NCBI RefSeq assembly: GCF_010882175.1
Contig: NZ_WKLH01000003.1
Coordinates: 558,001 to 622,000, forward strand
DNA: 64,000 nucleotides
Source: Mangrovibacterium lignilyticum
GTDB taxonomy: Bacteria; Bacteroidota; Bacteroidia; Bacteroidales; Prolixibacteraceae
Direction: 5' to 3'
In this document: in pieces, positions 16,641-26,737 of the stretch
How positions within the stretch are numbered: position 1 is the stretch's first letter
How the letters are laid out: each line of letters begins with the position of its first letter
Translations under genes and position numbers: made by a program
The notes under the pieces: generated by a model
Databases searched by the model: none
The model's input: only the letters and a program-made list of their open reading frames with translations
What the model was told of the DNA's origin: nothing

Positions 16641-19600
16641 ATGAATCGTATCATTCGCTATCCCCTTATTTTATCCATTTTTTTAATCTTATTTGCCTCT
16701 TGCGGCGAGAAAAAATCAAAGCAATCTGCGACGGTTGATAGTGGCTACACACAGTTTGTTCGGAGTTATACGAGCGGGGTTATTTCGTGCAAAGCTCCAA
16801 TTCTGGTCGAGTTTAATCAAGATCCATTACATCCGGAGCAGCCGGGTGTCGATGTATCAGGCGATTTAATCAGTCTTTCACCGAACGTGAAGGGGCGGGT
16901 TCAGTGGGTTGATGATCATACGCTGGCTTTCCTGCCCGATGAACGAATGAAATCGGATGCTGAATATACCGTGAATGTTGCTCTGAGCAAAGTGCTGGCG
17001 GTGCCCGAAAAATATAAGGCAATGCAATTTGTTGTGAAAACCATCAAGCAGTCTTTCAGTTTAAACAGTCTGGGTGTTAAGGCATATGATAATCAGAATC
17101 TTAAAATCCAATATTTGTCTGGTGTTGTGTACACGGCAGATTATGGCGATCAAAAAAGCATTGAATCAATTGTTCGGATTAAAAAGGACGGTCAGTCAAT
17201 ACCGGTAATTTGGGAGCATGATGCCGACGGAAAGAAACATACTTTTCGGGCGGATAGTCTGGTTAGAACAGCTAATGCTCAGAAGCTTTTGGTGAAGTGG
17301 GATGGTCAATCGATTGGAGATGATAAGCGAGGTGAAGAAGAAGTCGAATTGCCGGCTTTGGATGTTTTTAAAGTTGTGGACGTTCGGGTAATTCAGCAAC
17401 CCGAGCAATATCTGTTGGTGCGCTTTTCCGATCCGCTGTTGGCTAATCAGAATATGGAAGGACTGGTTACTATTGATAAGATTGACAAATTACGTTTCCA
17501 ACTCGAAAACAACGAACTGAAAGTATATTTGCCTTCGCGGTTGGCAGGCGATCATGAAGTCTATATTTCGGGAGGAATTCGCAATGCCTTAAACTTTAAG
17601 TTGAAGGAGTCGACCAGCATGCAAATACGGTTCGAAGATTTGAACCCTGCTGTTCGCCTTGTTGGCAAGGGAACGATCGTGCCGTCATCGAATGAGTTAA
17701 TTTTTCCTTTTGAAGCTGTCAATCTGAAAGCCGTTGATCTTCGTATTATTAAGATTTTCACCAATAATATCCACCAGTTTTTTCAGCAAAATAATTACGG
17801 CGAGAATTCGGAACTTAAACAGGTTGGGCGGTTGGTTTACCAACAACGAATTGATTTGAATGTTGCATCGTTCGCCGAACTGAAAAACTGGAGTACCTAT
17901 CATGTTGATCTGACCAAACTCATCCAGATTGAACAGGGAGCCATCTACCGGGTGCAGTTGCGTTTCAATAAAGATTATTCGCTATATGGCTTGGAACAAA
18001 TGTCTGAAGCTACACAGGTTTCGCCGGTTGACCAGTGGAAGGCGGAGCAGGAGCAGAATGAGGAGATGGCAGAGTGGGATCAACCGGGATGGTACTCGGA
18101 TTATTATTACCCGGATGGCTATGAATGGCGCGAACGCGAAAATCCGGATCACGTTTCATATTTCAATTCGCGTCGGTTTGTTGCCCGAAATCTGTTTGCG
18201 ACCAACTTGGCAGTGATTGCTAAGAGTGGATCAAATGAAACGATGAACTTCGCAGTGACCAACTTGAAAACGACTGAGCCGGAATCCGGCGTTACGCTCA
18301 AGATATACAACTTTCAGAAGCAGCTGATGGAGACGCTGACAACTGGCGCGAATGGTTTGGCTAAAGTAAAATTGAAAAACAAGCCCTTCTTGTTGGTCGC
18401 CGAGAGAAACGGACAGTTTGCCTATCTGCGACTGGATGATGGTTCTTCGTTGTCGCTCAGTAATTTCGATGTGACCGGAAGTGTGGTTCAGAAAGGAATT
18501 AAAGGCTATGTATATGGTGAACGGGGTGTTTGGCGTCCCGGTGATCAGATTTTTCTCACCTTCATTTTAGAAGATAAACAAAATAATTTGCCGGATAGTC
18601 ACCCGGTCATTTTTGAGCTGATCAACCCCAAAGGACAAACAATTAGCCGGCAGGTGAAAACCTCCGGCACCAGCGGGTTCTATTGTTTTACCACAGCAAC
18701 CGAACCTGAAGCGCCCACGGGTAACTGGACTGCTGTGTTGAAAGTTGGTGGACAAAGCTTCCGGCAGCGCATCAAGGTGGAAACGGTAAAACCCAATCGT
18801 CTGAAAATTGATTTAAAATTTGAAGCCGATCCTCTTTGTATTAATCAGGAAAATGCAATCGGTAGCCTGAAAACGGTTTGGTTGCATGGAGGGACGGCTA
18901 AGAATCTGAAAGCGCAGATTTCGCTCAGTTTCTCGAGAGCCAAGACAACTTTCAAAGGCCTATTCAACTATGTTTTTGACGACCCGGCAAAGAATTTTTA
19001 TGCCGAGGAACAACCAATTTTTGATGGTAACGTGGACGAAAAAGGGGTTGCTGCTATTCGGTTCAAATTACCTCAAATGACATCCGCGCCGGGGATGCTT
19101 AATGCACATTTCAATACCCGGGTTTATGAGGAAACCGGCGATTTCAGTATCGACGTGCAAACGGTTCCTTATGCACCTTACGCATCGTTTGTGGGCGTTA
19201 AACTTCCGGCTTCCGATTCTAATTGGTACAAAACCGACACCTCATATCCACTCGATATTGTAACGGTCGACCAAAAAGGGAATAAAATTGATCGAAAAGG
19301 TCTGGAAGTGACCGTCTATAAGGTGGATTGGCATTGGTGGTGGGATTCGGGAGAAGACAATCTGGCCCGCTACGTTAATAATTCCTACAAAAAGCCGGTG
19401 ATGCGGACCGTGGTCAATACCGTGAATGGGGTAGCCAATCTTTCGCTTAAAATCAAATACTCCGATTGGGATGATGATGGGCGCTATCTCATCCATGTGA
19501 AAGATCCTGAAAGCGGACACAGCACTGGCCTTACTGCCTATTTCTCGAAATGGGGATATTGGGCTGCCGATGGCATGCAGGGAGCAGCGACCATGTTATC

Positions 19601-22202
19601 TTTTAAAACCGATAAGGAAAAATATAACGTGGGTGAAAAAGTGACAGTCACCATTCCTTCGGGTAAAAACGGCAAAGCACTGGTGAGCATTGAAAACGGC
19701 TCGGATGTGCTGGATTTGTTTTGGGTGGATACAAAAGAAAAGAATACCAATTTCACCTTCGATACTAAGTCGGAAATGGCGCCTAATGTGTTCGTTCATA
19801 TTTCGCTCATTCAGCCGCATGCACAAACGGAGAATGATGCACCAATTCGTTTGTATGGCGTTGTTCCTGTTCTGGTTGAAGACCCGAACACGCACTTGTC
19901 GCCTGAGATTAGCATGGCGGATGAGCTGGCTCCTGAAAAAGAGTACGAGGTAAAAGTGTCGGAAAAGGAAGGCAAAAAGATGACTTACACTTTAGCGGTA
20001 GTTGACGAGGGGTTGTTGGACTTGACACGTTTTAAAACACCTGAGCCATGGCCGGCATTTTATGCCCGCGAAGCGTTGGGGGTGAAAACCTGGGACTTTT
20101 ACGACGATGTGATTGGGGCCTATGGCGCCCGTTTGGAACGCGCTTTTGCCGTTGGTGGGGATGAAAATCTGGCGGCTGCAAAACGGAAAAAAGTAAACCG
20201 ATTCAAACCGGTTGTTTCATTTATTGGTCCCTTCACGCTTGAGAAAGGAAAAACAAACAGCCATAATCTGCAAATGCCCAATTATGTTGGTGCTGTTCGG
20301 GTGATGGTTGTTGCCGGCGAAAACGGAGCGTACGGGAACACGGAGAAATCAGTGAAAGTACTGAAGCCGCTCATGTTGTTGGCAACGCTTCCGCGCGTAC
20401 TTGGGCCGGGCGAAGAGGTAAAATTACCCGTTAACGTGTTTGCCATGAAACCGGAGGTGAAGAATGTAAAAGTCAGTATTCAAACAAACGAACTATTGAC
20501 GCCCGTTGACGGAAGTACACAGCAGGTTCAGTTTACGGAGGTGGGTGATCAAATTGCCGGATTTAAATTGAAGGTAGCCGAAAAAACCGGAGTGGGAAAA
20601 GTTATTGTAACCGCCGAAAGCGCTAGTTTCAAAGCGAGCTATGAGATCGAAATTGAAGTGCGGCCCTCAAATCCACGCGTGGTAAATCTGCAGGAAAAAG
20701 TGGTTGAGCCGGGGAAAAACTGGGATGTAGCGGTTGCCGCACCGGGAATGGAAGGAACCAACAGTGCCCGGCTGGAACTATCAACGATGCCGCCGATTGA
20801 CTTAAGTCGTCGACTGAACTTCCTGATTAGCTATCCACATGGTTGCATTGAACAGGTGACCTCGGGCGTTTTTCCACAACTGATGCTCAATCGACTGACG
20901 ACCGTTTCGGACGAGCAGAAGCAGAGTATCGAAAGTAATATTCGCGAAGCGCTGAATAAGTATACCCGCTTTCATACCTCCGACGGTGGCTTTGGTTATT
21001 GGCCGGGAAATCGTTATTCGTCGGAATGGGGAACAAACTATGCCGGTCATTTTATGCTGAAGGCTGAAGAGGCTGGTTATAGTCTTCCTTTTGGCATGAA
21101 GGACAAATGGCTGAACTACCAAAAAAATGCGGCCCGCAACTGGCAACGATCCGACAGAGCTTATCAACGCTCGGAGCTCATTCAGGCTTATCGTTTGTAC
21201 ACGTTGGCTTTGGCACAATCGCCCGATTTTGGTGCGATGAACCGTTTGCGCGAAGAAAATAATCTGGATCAGTTGGCGCAATGGCGATTGGCAGCTGCCT
21301 ACGCGGTAGCTGGTCAGCCCGAAGTCGCGAAGAAAATAGTCCGAAATTTAAGTAAAAGCATCAAGCCCTTCCGGGAACTTTCGTATACTTTTGGATCTGA
21401 TGTTCGTGACAAAGCGATGATTTTGGAAACATTGGTGCTGTTGAATAACCAGACTGAGGCGTTCCCATTAGTCACCGAGCTTTCAGAGGAACTATCGTCC
21501 GATGAATGGATGAGCACGCAAACGACTGCTTATGCGTTACTGGCTATCTCCGAATTTGCAGGAGAGGGTAAGCTGGAGGATAATCCACTAAAAGCGGAGG
21601 TTGCTTATAATGGAGAAGCTGCTCAATCAGTTTCATCCACCACTCCTGTTTGGCAAGGCGAAGTAAGTTTAACGAATAATAAAACAGCCAGGGTGACGGT
21701 TGAAAACCAAACCGAGAAAGTGATGTATGGCAGGATAACGACCGATGGTATTCCGGTTGCCGGCGATACAACTTCAACCCAAAGCAACCTATATATGAAT
21801 GTGCGTTACACTGACATGCAAGGGCAAGGGCTCGATCCGGCAAAGCTGATTCAAGGAACTGATTTTGTGGCAGAGGTTAGCATTCAAAATCCGGGACAGC
21901 GGGGTGTTTATAAAGAAATGGCGCTGACCTCGATTTTTCCTTCAGGTTGGGAGATCATCAACAGCCGGCTGAATGACGTTGACAGTCTTTTGAAAAGTGA
22001 TGCCTTCGACTACCAGAATATTCGCGACGACCGGGTATTGACCTATTTTGAGTTGAATCCAAATGAAAAGAAAACGTTCCGCATCCTGTTGAATGCGGCT
22101 TATGAAGGGCGATTCTATCTGCCTTCTGTTCAGTGTGAAGCGATGTACGATAACCGTATTAACTCCCGCAAACCCGGTAAGTGGGTCGAGGTGGTGAAGT
22201 AG
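16641..22202 (+). CDS. Bacterial alpha-2-macroglobulin lipoprotein (YfhM/MagD-like) with thioester
   Basis: 1853 residues, the largest gene in the window. A lipoprotein signal ends LFASC with Cys21, so the protein is membrane-tethered. Repeated MG beta-sandwich domains fill the first two-thirds, with MG2-like GYVYGERGVWRPGDQI. The A2M core follows (LAVVDEGLLDLTRF). The thioester motif CIEQ starts at Cys1402 in SYPHGCIEQVTSG, then the alpha-alpha barrel (DGGFGYWPGNRYSSEWGTNY). A2M proteins trap proteases in the periplasm. The gene is followed 63 bp later by penicillin-binding protein 1C, the classic partner, which points to defence or repair of the wall after protease attack. Confidence 0.95.
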   Translation: MNRIIRYPLILSIFLILFASCGEKKSKQSATVDSGYTQFVRSYTSGVISCKAPILVEFNQDPLHPEQPGVDVSGDLISLSPNVKGRVQWVDDHTLAFLPDERMKSDAEYTVNVALSKVLAVPEKYKAMQFVVKTIKQSFSLNSLGVKAYDNQNLKIQYLSGVVYTADYGDQKSIESIVRIKKDGQSIPVIWEHDADGKKHTFRADSLVRTANAQKLLVKWDGQSIGDDKRGEEEVELPALDVFKVVDVRVIQQPEQYLLVRFSDPLLANQNMEGLVTIDKIDKLRFQLENNELKVYLPSRLAGDHEVYISGGIRNALNFKLKESTSMQIRFEDLNPAVRLVGKGTIVPSSNELIFPFEAVNLKAVDLRIIKIFTNNIHQFFQQNNYGENSELKQVGRLVYQQRIDLNVASFAELKNWSTYHVDLTKLIQIEQGAIYRVQLRFNKDYSLYGLEQMSEATQVSPVDQWKAEQEQNEEMAEWDQPGWYSDYYYPDGYEWRERENPDHVSYFNSRRFVARNLFATNLAVIAKSGSNETMNFAVTNLKTTEPESGVTLKIYNFQKQLMETLTTGANGLAKVKLKNKPFLLVAERNGQFAYLRLDDGSSLSLSNFDVTGSVVQKGIKGYVYGERGVWRPGDQIFLTFILEDKQNNLPDSHPVIFELINPKGQTISRQVKTSGTSGFYCFTTATEPEAPTGNWTAVLKVGGQSFRQRIKVETVKPNRLKIDLKFEADPLCINQENAIGSLKTVWLHGGTAKNLKAQISLSFSRAKTTFKGLFNYVFDDPAKNFYAEEQPIFDGNVDEKGVAAIRFKLPQMTSAPGMLNAHFNTRVYEETGDFSIDVQTVPYAPYASFVGVKLPASDSNWYKTDTSYPLDIVTVDQKGNKIDRKGLEVTVYKVDWHWWWDSGEDNLARYVNNSYKKPVMRTVVNTVNGVANLSLKIKYSDWDDDGRYLIHVKDPESGHSTGLTAYFSKWGYWAADGMQGAATMLSFKTDKEKYNVGEKVTVTIPSGKNGKALVSIENGSDVLDLFWVDTKEKNTNFTFDTKSEMAPNVFVHISLIQPHAQTENDAPIRLYGVVPVLVEDPNTHLSPEISMADELAPEKEYEVKVSEKEGKKMTYTLAVVDEGLLDLTRFKTPEPWPAFYAREALGVKTWDFYDDVIGAYGARLERAFAVGGDENLAAAKRKKVNRFKPVVSFIGPFTLEKGKTNSHNLQMPNYVGAVRVMVVAGENGAYGNTEKSVKVLKPLMLLATLPRVLGPGEEVKLPVNVFAMKPEVKNVKVSIQTNELLTPVDGSTQQVQFTEVGDQIAGFKLKVAEKTGVGKVIVTAESASFKASYEIEIEVRPSNPRVVNLQEKVVEPGKNWDVAVAAPGMEGTNSARLELSTMPPIDLSRRLNFLISYPHGCIEQVTSGVFPQLMLNRLTTVSDEQKQSIESNIREALNKYTRFHTSDGGFGYWPGNRYSSEWGTNYAGHFMLKAEEAGYSLPFGMKDKWLNYQKNAARNWQRSDRAYQRSELIQAYRLYTLALAQSPDFGAMNRLREENNLDQLAQWRLAAAYAVAGQPEVAKKIVRNLSKSIKPFRELSYTFGSDVRDKAMILETLVLLNNQTEAFPLVTELSEELSSDEWMSTQTTAYALLAISEFAGEGKLEDNPLKAEVAYNGEAAQSVSSTTPVWQGEVSLTNNKTARVTVENQTEKVMYGRITTDGIPVAGDTTSTQSNLYMNVRYTDMQGQGLDPAKLIQGTDFVAEVSIQNPGQRGVYKEMALTSIFPSGWEIINSRLNDVDSLLKSDAFDYQNIRDDRVLTYFELNPNEKKTFRILLNAAYEGRFYLPSVQCEAMYDNRINSRKPGKWVEVVK

Positions 22203-22265
22203 CCAGCAAGAGGAATAGCGATTCTGTAACAACTTTAGAAAGTCGTATTATTGAGATTTAGCTTG

Positions 22266-24635
22266 ATGAATAAAGTGCTGGAAAAGATAAAACCAAAACA
22301 CTGGTTTGGTGCTGTCATTTTGATGGCAGTTTCTCTGTTTTGGTGGGTCAGTTTGCCGTCATCTTTATTTTCTGACCCAACATCAACCGTGATCGAAAGC
22401 CGGGATGGCGAACTTTTAGGTGCCCACATTGCCGCTGACGGGCAGTGGCGGTTCCCGGAGGTTGAGGCCGTCCCTGGAAAATATAAGACCTGTGTGTTAG
22501 CTTTCGAGGATCGGCGGTTTTATTATCACCCTGGTTTCAACCCGGTCTCATTAGTCCGGGCGTTGGTGCAAAATGTACTGCATGGGCATGTGGTGAGCGG
22601 CGGTAGTACCATCACCATGCAGTTGATGCGGCTTTCCCGAAAAGGCAAAGCTCGTACGATTTGGCAAAAACTAATCGAGCTGATGTTGGCGGTTCGGGCC
22701 GAGCTTTCCTATTCAAAAGAAGAATTGCTGAAATTGTATGTCTCGAATGCGCCGTTTGGGGGCAATGTGGTTGGTTTGGATGCTGCTTCGTGGCGCTACT
22801 TTGGACGGCGGGCTGAAGATCTCTCCTGGGCCGAATCGGCTACTTTGGCTGTTTTGCCCAATGCGCCATCACTGATTTATCCGGGTAAACAAAATGAGCT
22901 TTTGCTGCAAAAACGAAACCGGCTGCTGAATCTTTTGTACAAGCGTGGGAAACTGGATGAAACGACACTAAACCTGGCTAAGTTGGAGCCGCTGCCTCAG
23001 CATGTCTATGCGATTCCCCAAGCTGCACCGCATTTGCTCAATCGGATTCTGAAAGAACACGAAGGTGACCGGATTCAGACGACAATTGATCGCTCGCTGC
23101 AGCGTCATGTAAACGAATTGGTGAGGCAGCATTTGGTGAGTCTGAAAGCAAATGAAATTCATAATGCCGCCGTGTTGGTTATGAATGTGGACCGGGGGGA
23201 AGTGTTAGCTTATGTCGGTAATTCGCCCGACCGGGGAAAAGGGCAGCATGGCGAGCAAGTGGATGTAATTGCGGCGGAGCGAAGTTCGGGGAGCATCCTG
23301 AAGCCCTTTTTGTATGCCGCGATGCAGGATGACGGCCTAATTTTGCCGTACACGCTAATCCCGGATATTCCAACCCAGATTGGCGGCTTCAGTCCGCAAA
23401 ATTTCAACCTGCAATTCGAGGGCGCAGTTCCGGCGGCCATGGCCTTGTCCAAATCACTCAATATTCCGGCCGTGCGCATGTTGCGCGATTTTGGCGTCGA
23501 TCGGTTTTATACGGTGTTAAAAAAGCTTCATTTTTCCAGCATAGATCAACCGGCCAGTCACTACGGGTTGTCACTTATTTTGGGTGGGGGGGAAGTGAAG
23601 TTGTGGGATCTGGCCGGCGCTTATTCTTCCCTGGCCCGTTTACTCTTGCATTATGAAGAGTACGATGGGGCTGCCTTCCAAAACGATTTTCGCCTGCCGA
23701 GCTATCAAGCTAAAACGTACTCGAAAGAAGAAGTGTTGGACACACCAATCTCAGCTGGCTCAGCATGGCTGGTTTTCGATGCTTTGCTGAAAGTAAACCG
23801 GCCCGACGAAGAGTCGGGTTGGGAGTCGTTTGCTTCTACCCGGCAAGTGGCCTGGAAAACAGGAACCAGTTTTGGTTTTCGCGATGGCTGGGCTGTTGGT
23901 GTAGACCGGAATTACCTGGTTGCTGTGTGGTGTGGTAACGCCGATGGTGAAGGTCGTCCCGGGCTGACAGGTACCTCTGCTGCAGCTCCGCTGATGTTTG
24001 ATGTTTTTAACTTGCTTCCGTCCGGGAAATGGTTTACGCAGCCGGTTGATCAGATGGCGCAAATTCCGGTTTGTCATCTGAGTGGTTACCGGCCGGGGAG
24101 TTATTGCGATCAGGTCGATTCGGTTTGGATAATGCAAAAAGGATTGAATACCAAAGCTTGTCCGTTTCACCGTTTGGTGCATCTCGATCCTTCCGGTCGT
24201 TGGCAGGCTACGACCAACTGTTTTTTTGCCGATGAATTACTGCACCAATCCTGGTTTGTATTGCCTCCGGTTATGGAATGGTATTACAAGCGGCGCAACC
24301 CGTTTTACAAATCGTTACCACCTTTTATGCCGGGATGTTCAACTGAAATACAAGCCGTGATGGAAATGATTTATCCGCAAGAGAGTAATCAGGTTTTTGT
24401 GCCCGTTCAGCTGGATGGAAAACCGGGGCAAGTGATTCTCGAAGTGGCGCATTCGTCACCCAATGCTACGATCTACTGGCATTTGGATAACACATATTTG
24501 GGGCAAACGGGTGGAAAGCATCAATTGCCGATTAGTCCTGAAGAGGGAGAGCATCTTTTAAGTTTAGTGGATGATCAGGGAAATACGCTGAGTAAGAAAA
24601 TTACGGTTGTTAAAAAAAGAATAAAATTGCAGTAA
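22266..24635 (+). CDS. pbpC: Penicillin-binding protein 1C (bifunctional glycosyltransferase/transpeptidase)
   Basis: About 789 residues from the ATG at 22266; an in-frame TTG at 22251 would add five residues. An N-terminal signal anchor is followed by the GT51 domain (Glu81 in FEDRRFYYHPGF, and SGGSTITMQLMRLSRKGKAR). The transpeptidase has Ser343 in SSGSILKPF, the SLN triad in SKSLNIPAV and KTGTSFGFRDGWAVG. A C-terminal BiPBP_C-like sandwich domain is at about 700-789 (NATIYWHLDNTYLGQT). PBP1C polymerises glycan and is a minor class A PBP. It pairs with the upstream alpha-2-macroglobulin, as in E. coli. Confidence 0.96.
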   Translation: MNKVLEKIKPKHWFGAVILMAVSLFWWVSLPSSLFSDPTSTVIESRDGELLGAHIAADGQWRFPEVEAVPGKYKTCVLAFEDRRFYYHPGFNPVSLVRALVQNVLHGHVVSGGSTITMQLMRLSRKGKARTIWQKLIELMLAVRAELSYSKEELLKLYVSNAPFGGNVVGLDAASWRYFGRRAEDLSWAESATLAVLPNAPSLIYPGKQNELLLQKRNRLLNLLYKRGKLDETTLNLAKLEPLPQHVYAIPQAAPHLLNRILKEHEGDRIQTTIDRSLQRHVNELVRQHLVSLKANEIHNAAVLVMNVDRGEVLAYVGNSPDRGKGQHGEQVDVIAAERSSGSILKPFLYAAMQDDGLILPYTLIPDIPTQIGGFSPQNFNLQFEGAVPAAMALSKSLNIPAVRMLRDFGVDRFYTVLKKLHFSSIDQPASHYGLSLILGGGEVKLWDLAGAYSSLARLLLHYEEYDGAAFQNDFRLPSYQAKTYSKEEVLDTPISAGSAWLVFDALLKVNRPDEESGWESFASTRQVAWKTGTSFGFRDGWAVGVDRNYLVAVWCGNADGEGRPGLTGTSAAAPLMFDVFNLLPSGKWFTQPVDQMAQIPVCHLSGYRPGSYCDQVDSVWIMQKGLNTKACPFHRLVHLDPSGRWQATTNCFFADELLHQSWFVLPPVMEWYYKRRNPFYKSLPPFMPGCSTEIQAVMEMIYPQESNQVFVPVQLDGKPGQVILEVAHSSPNATIYWHLDNTYLGQTGGKHQLPISPEEGEHLLSLVDDQGNTLSKKITVVKKRIKLQ

Positions 24636-24676
24636 GAATTGAACCATTGTGCTTTGCTTGAGGTTTGAGTCTTGTA

Positions 24677-24692
24677 GCTTGAAATTTCAAGC
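24677..24692. repeat. Perfect 16-bp palindrome in pbpC-ppa intergenic gap
   Basis: GCTTGAAATTTCAAGC is fully self-complementary and lies 42 bp after the pbpC stop. There is no following T-run, so it is not a typical terminator; it may be a protein-binding site or chance. Confidence 0.35.
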
Positions 24693-24825
24693 GGGTATTC
24701 GTTCAATTTGGCTTGCAAAACAGTTGACAGAACGGTATCTTTTCAAAAATTTATTGAATTCGTGTGGCTCACAACAACTTTTTACAATTGGCAGGGTTAC
24801 ACATTTAAGTTGTAAATAAAAAGAT

Positions 24826-25491
24826 ATGGTTGATAGATTGTCTGATCCTATCGGGCGGTTGATGGGACTTCGTTATAAGTCGCATCCCTGGCATGGTGTC
24901 TCAATTGGCCCAGGAGCCCCCGAAAAGTTAGTTGCTTTTATTGAAGTAGTGCCAACTGATACTGTAAAGTATGAAATAGACAAAGACAGTGGCTATTTGC
25001 GTCTCGATCGTCCCCAAAAATATTCCAATGTTGTTCCGGCTCTTTATGGGTTTATTCCGCAAACATTTTGTGGCGACTCAGTTGGTCAATATTGTATGGA
25101 TAAAACTGGTAAAACCGGTATTCGTGGTGATGGCGACCCTATCGATATTTGTGTGCTTACGGAAAAAGATATCACACATGGGGATATTCTGGTGCATGCA
25201 CGTCCGATTGGTGGTTTCCGGATGATTGACGGGAACGAGGCTGATGATAAAATTATCGCCGTTTTAAATAACGACGTGGTCTATGAAGGTTACAAAGATG
25301 TGAGCGATCTGCCGGCAGTTGTTGTCGAGCGATTAAAGCATTACTTTTTAACCTACAAAGATATGCCCGGAAAAGATAAGGATACCGAAATTACCCATCT
25401 GTACGGGGCAAATGAAGCTTATACGGTCATTAGGAAATCGATGGATGACTATCAAAAAAGATTCGACAACTTAGGTAAGTTGCTCTATTAA
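24826..25491 (+). CDS. ppa: Family I inorganic pyrophosphatase
   Basis: 221 residues. Hydrolyses pyrophosphate to phosphate, pulling biosynthetic reactions forward in the cytoplasm. Family I signatures: KYEIDKDSGYLRLDR, the core YGFIPQTFCGD, and the metal-binding GDGDPIDICVLTE with three aspartates. A conserved lysine-rich segment (KDMPGKDKDTEI) follows. It is about 40 residues longer than the E. coli enzyme because of an N-terminal extension and an insertion in the middle, as in eukaryote-like and Bacteroidota forms. Monocistronic, ending at a strong hairpin. Confidence 0.95.
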   Translation: MVDRLSDPIGRLMGLRYKSHPWHGVSIGPGAPEKLVAFIEVVPTDTVKYEIDKDSGYLRLDRPQKYSNVVPALYGFIPQTFCGDSVGQYCMDKTGKTGIRGDGDPIDICVLTEKDITHGDILVHARPIGGFRMIDGNEADDKIIAVLNNDVVYEGYKDVSDLPAVVVERLKHYFLTYKDMPGKDKDTEITHLYGANEAYTVIRKSMDDYQKRFDNLGKLLY

Positions 25492-25492
25492 T

Positions 25493-25531
25493 AAAATACG
25501 AAAGGCCGGATCAACCGGCCTTTCGTATTTT
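25493..25531. terminator. Strong bidirectional terminator between ppa and the 25.5-kb lipoprotein gene
   Basis: A perfect 17-bp inverted repeat with a 5-nt loop (arms 25493-25509 and 25515-25531; core AAAGGCCGG...CCGGCCTTT). Its A- and T-rich ends make it usable in both directions between two convergent genes. Confidence 0.9.
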
Positions 25532-25556
25532 ATATGGAGATATTTATTTTCGAAGC

Positions 25557-26438
25557 TCAATTACTCGCATTTGCATTGTTGTTTTTTATTGTGCGCTTGC
25601 GATCAAGGTTGATTTCCTTGCTGTCGTTGTTTTTTGTGATAGTAGCCTTGTTGTCGCAAGTGCCATCGCCATAGTCGAGTGTGAAAACTAATTCACCGTT
25701 GGTCTGGATATCGATCTGGCCACTTACAAAATAACTGCAGTCCAGCTTGGCAGTTAGTGGATCAACTATCGTTTTTGAATAGGTCATCCCCTCGGATGTT
25801 GTATCGGTAATTGAACCTGTTATCTGCAGAATGTTGTCATCCGAGACATCGGGCGTATCAAAGCCTGCAATAAACGATCTTGTTTTTTCCTGAACGCGTT
25901 TAATCCAAAATCCATCGGACCATGTAAAGGTCAAATCGGAACTCGCAGAGAAACCGTAAACCCCGTTTTGACCTCCCTGAAAGGTGATAACCAGCGTGCC
26001 GCTGACCTGAATGTCGTCAATCACGAAATTTTCAAAAGTTATTGTTTGGGTGGCACCTTCGTCCATCCAAGAGCTAGTTTTATAAATGTAAACGATGCCG
26101 CTGATGTCATGTTCGCGTTTCCCCTTGCAGCCATCCTGATAGTCTATCGTTACGGTTTGTGGAAACCGGGCCTCCGTTTCGCGGCCGACTGATATGGTCG
26201 GACAAATAGGTTTGGCTTTGGTAATCAGTCCGTCCAGTATTTCTGAACTGGCAGAAATCACATCAATATTCACCTCAATCGCCTCTGTGAGCATATCAAT
26301 CTCACTTTCGGTATAAGCTAATTGAAAACTTTCTTCTGTAATTTGAGGGAGGTTTTCTTCATCCTCTTCTCGTTGGATGTCTTTATGACATGATGCAAGA
26401 CTTAAAGCCAACAAAACCAACAGGTAGATCTTTTTCAT
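25557..26438 (-). CDS. Hypothetical lipoprotein
   Basis: 293 residues with a lipobox LASC (Cys17) followed by an acidic stretch (QREEDEENLPQI), a pattern seen in exported Bacteroidota lipoproteins. The mature part is rich in short beta strands with T/S/G and D residues (TVTIDYQDGCKGKREHDISG, ITFENFVIDDIQVSGTLVIT). It has the look of repeated beta-sheet blocks, and the paired motifs DYQDGCKGK and DYGDGTCDNK may be an internal repeat. No catalytic motif was recognised and function is unknown. Its promoter lies in the 299-bp gap before folA; the neighbours give no clue. Confidence 0.75.
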   Translation of the reverse strand: MKKIYLLVLLALSLASCHKDIQREEDEENLPQITEESFQLAYTESEIDMLTEAIEVNIDVISASSEILDGLITKAKPICPTISVGRETEARFPQTVTIDYQDGCKGKREHDISGIVYIYKTSSWMDEGATQTITFENFVIDDIQVSGTLVITFQGGQNGVYGFSASSDLTFTWSDGFWIKRVQEKTRSFIAGFDTPDVSDDNILQITGSITDTTSEGMTYSKTIVDPLTAKLDCSYFVSGQIDIQTNGELVFTLDYGDGTCDNKATITKNNDSKEINLDRKRTIKNNNANASN

Positions 26439-26737
26439 GTTTTGTGTTTATCGAATTTTCAATTTCAATAGCAAGTAACGACTATTTTTTTGTTTAGTTA
26501 CATTGTTGTTTTATATTTTTAAGCAGTTTTATATCAAGTTGATGGTCTTTCGATTGATTGAGGTGGTTTTGTAAAGTTTGGAGAGTGTGCAGAATTGTTC
26601 AACCACTGCGAAGTGAACTTATTTTCAGAACGAAACAAAGCGGGAGCTTCTTTTTAGAGCAACAATGATTTTTCCGGAAGTCTTAGTTCGTCCGGAAATT
26701 TAAGGATAGTGAATTACAGGCAGTCTCTCTATTTGGC
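26439..26737. other. Intergenic region between lipoprotein and folA, with a hairpin
   Basis: AT-rich, no convincing ORF. It should hold the minus-strand promoter of the lipoprotein gene. A perfect 8-bp inverted repeat with a 12-nt loop (TTTCCGGA at 26671-26678, TCCGGAAA at 26691-26698) lies about 40 bp downstream of the folA stop. It may stabilise or end the thyA-folA transcript, although no T-run follows it. Confidence 0.45.
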
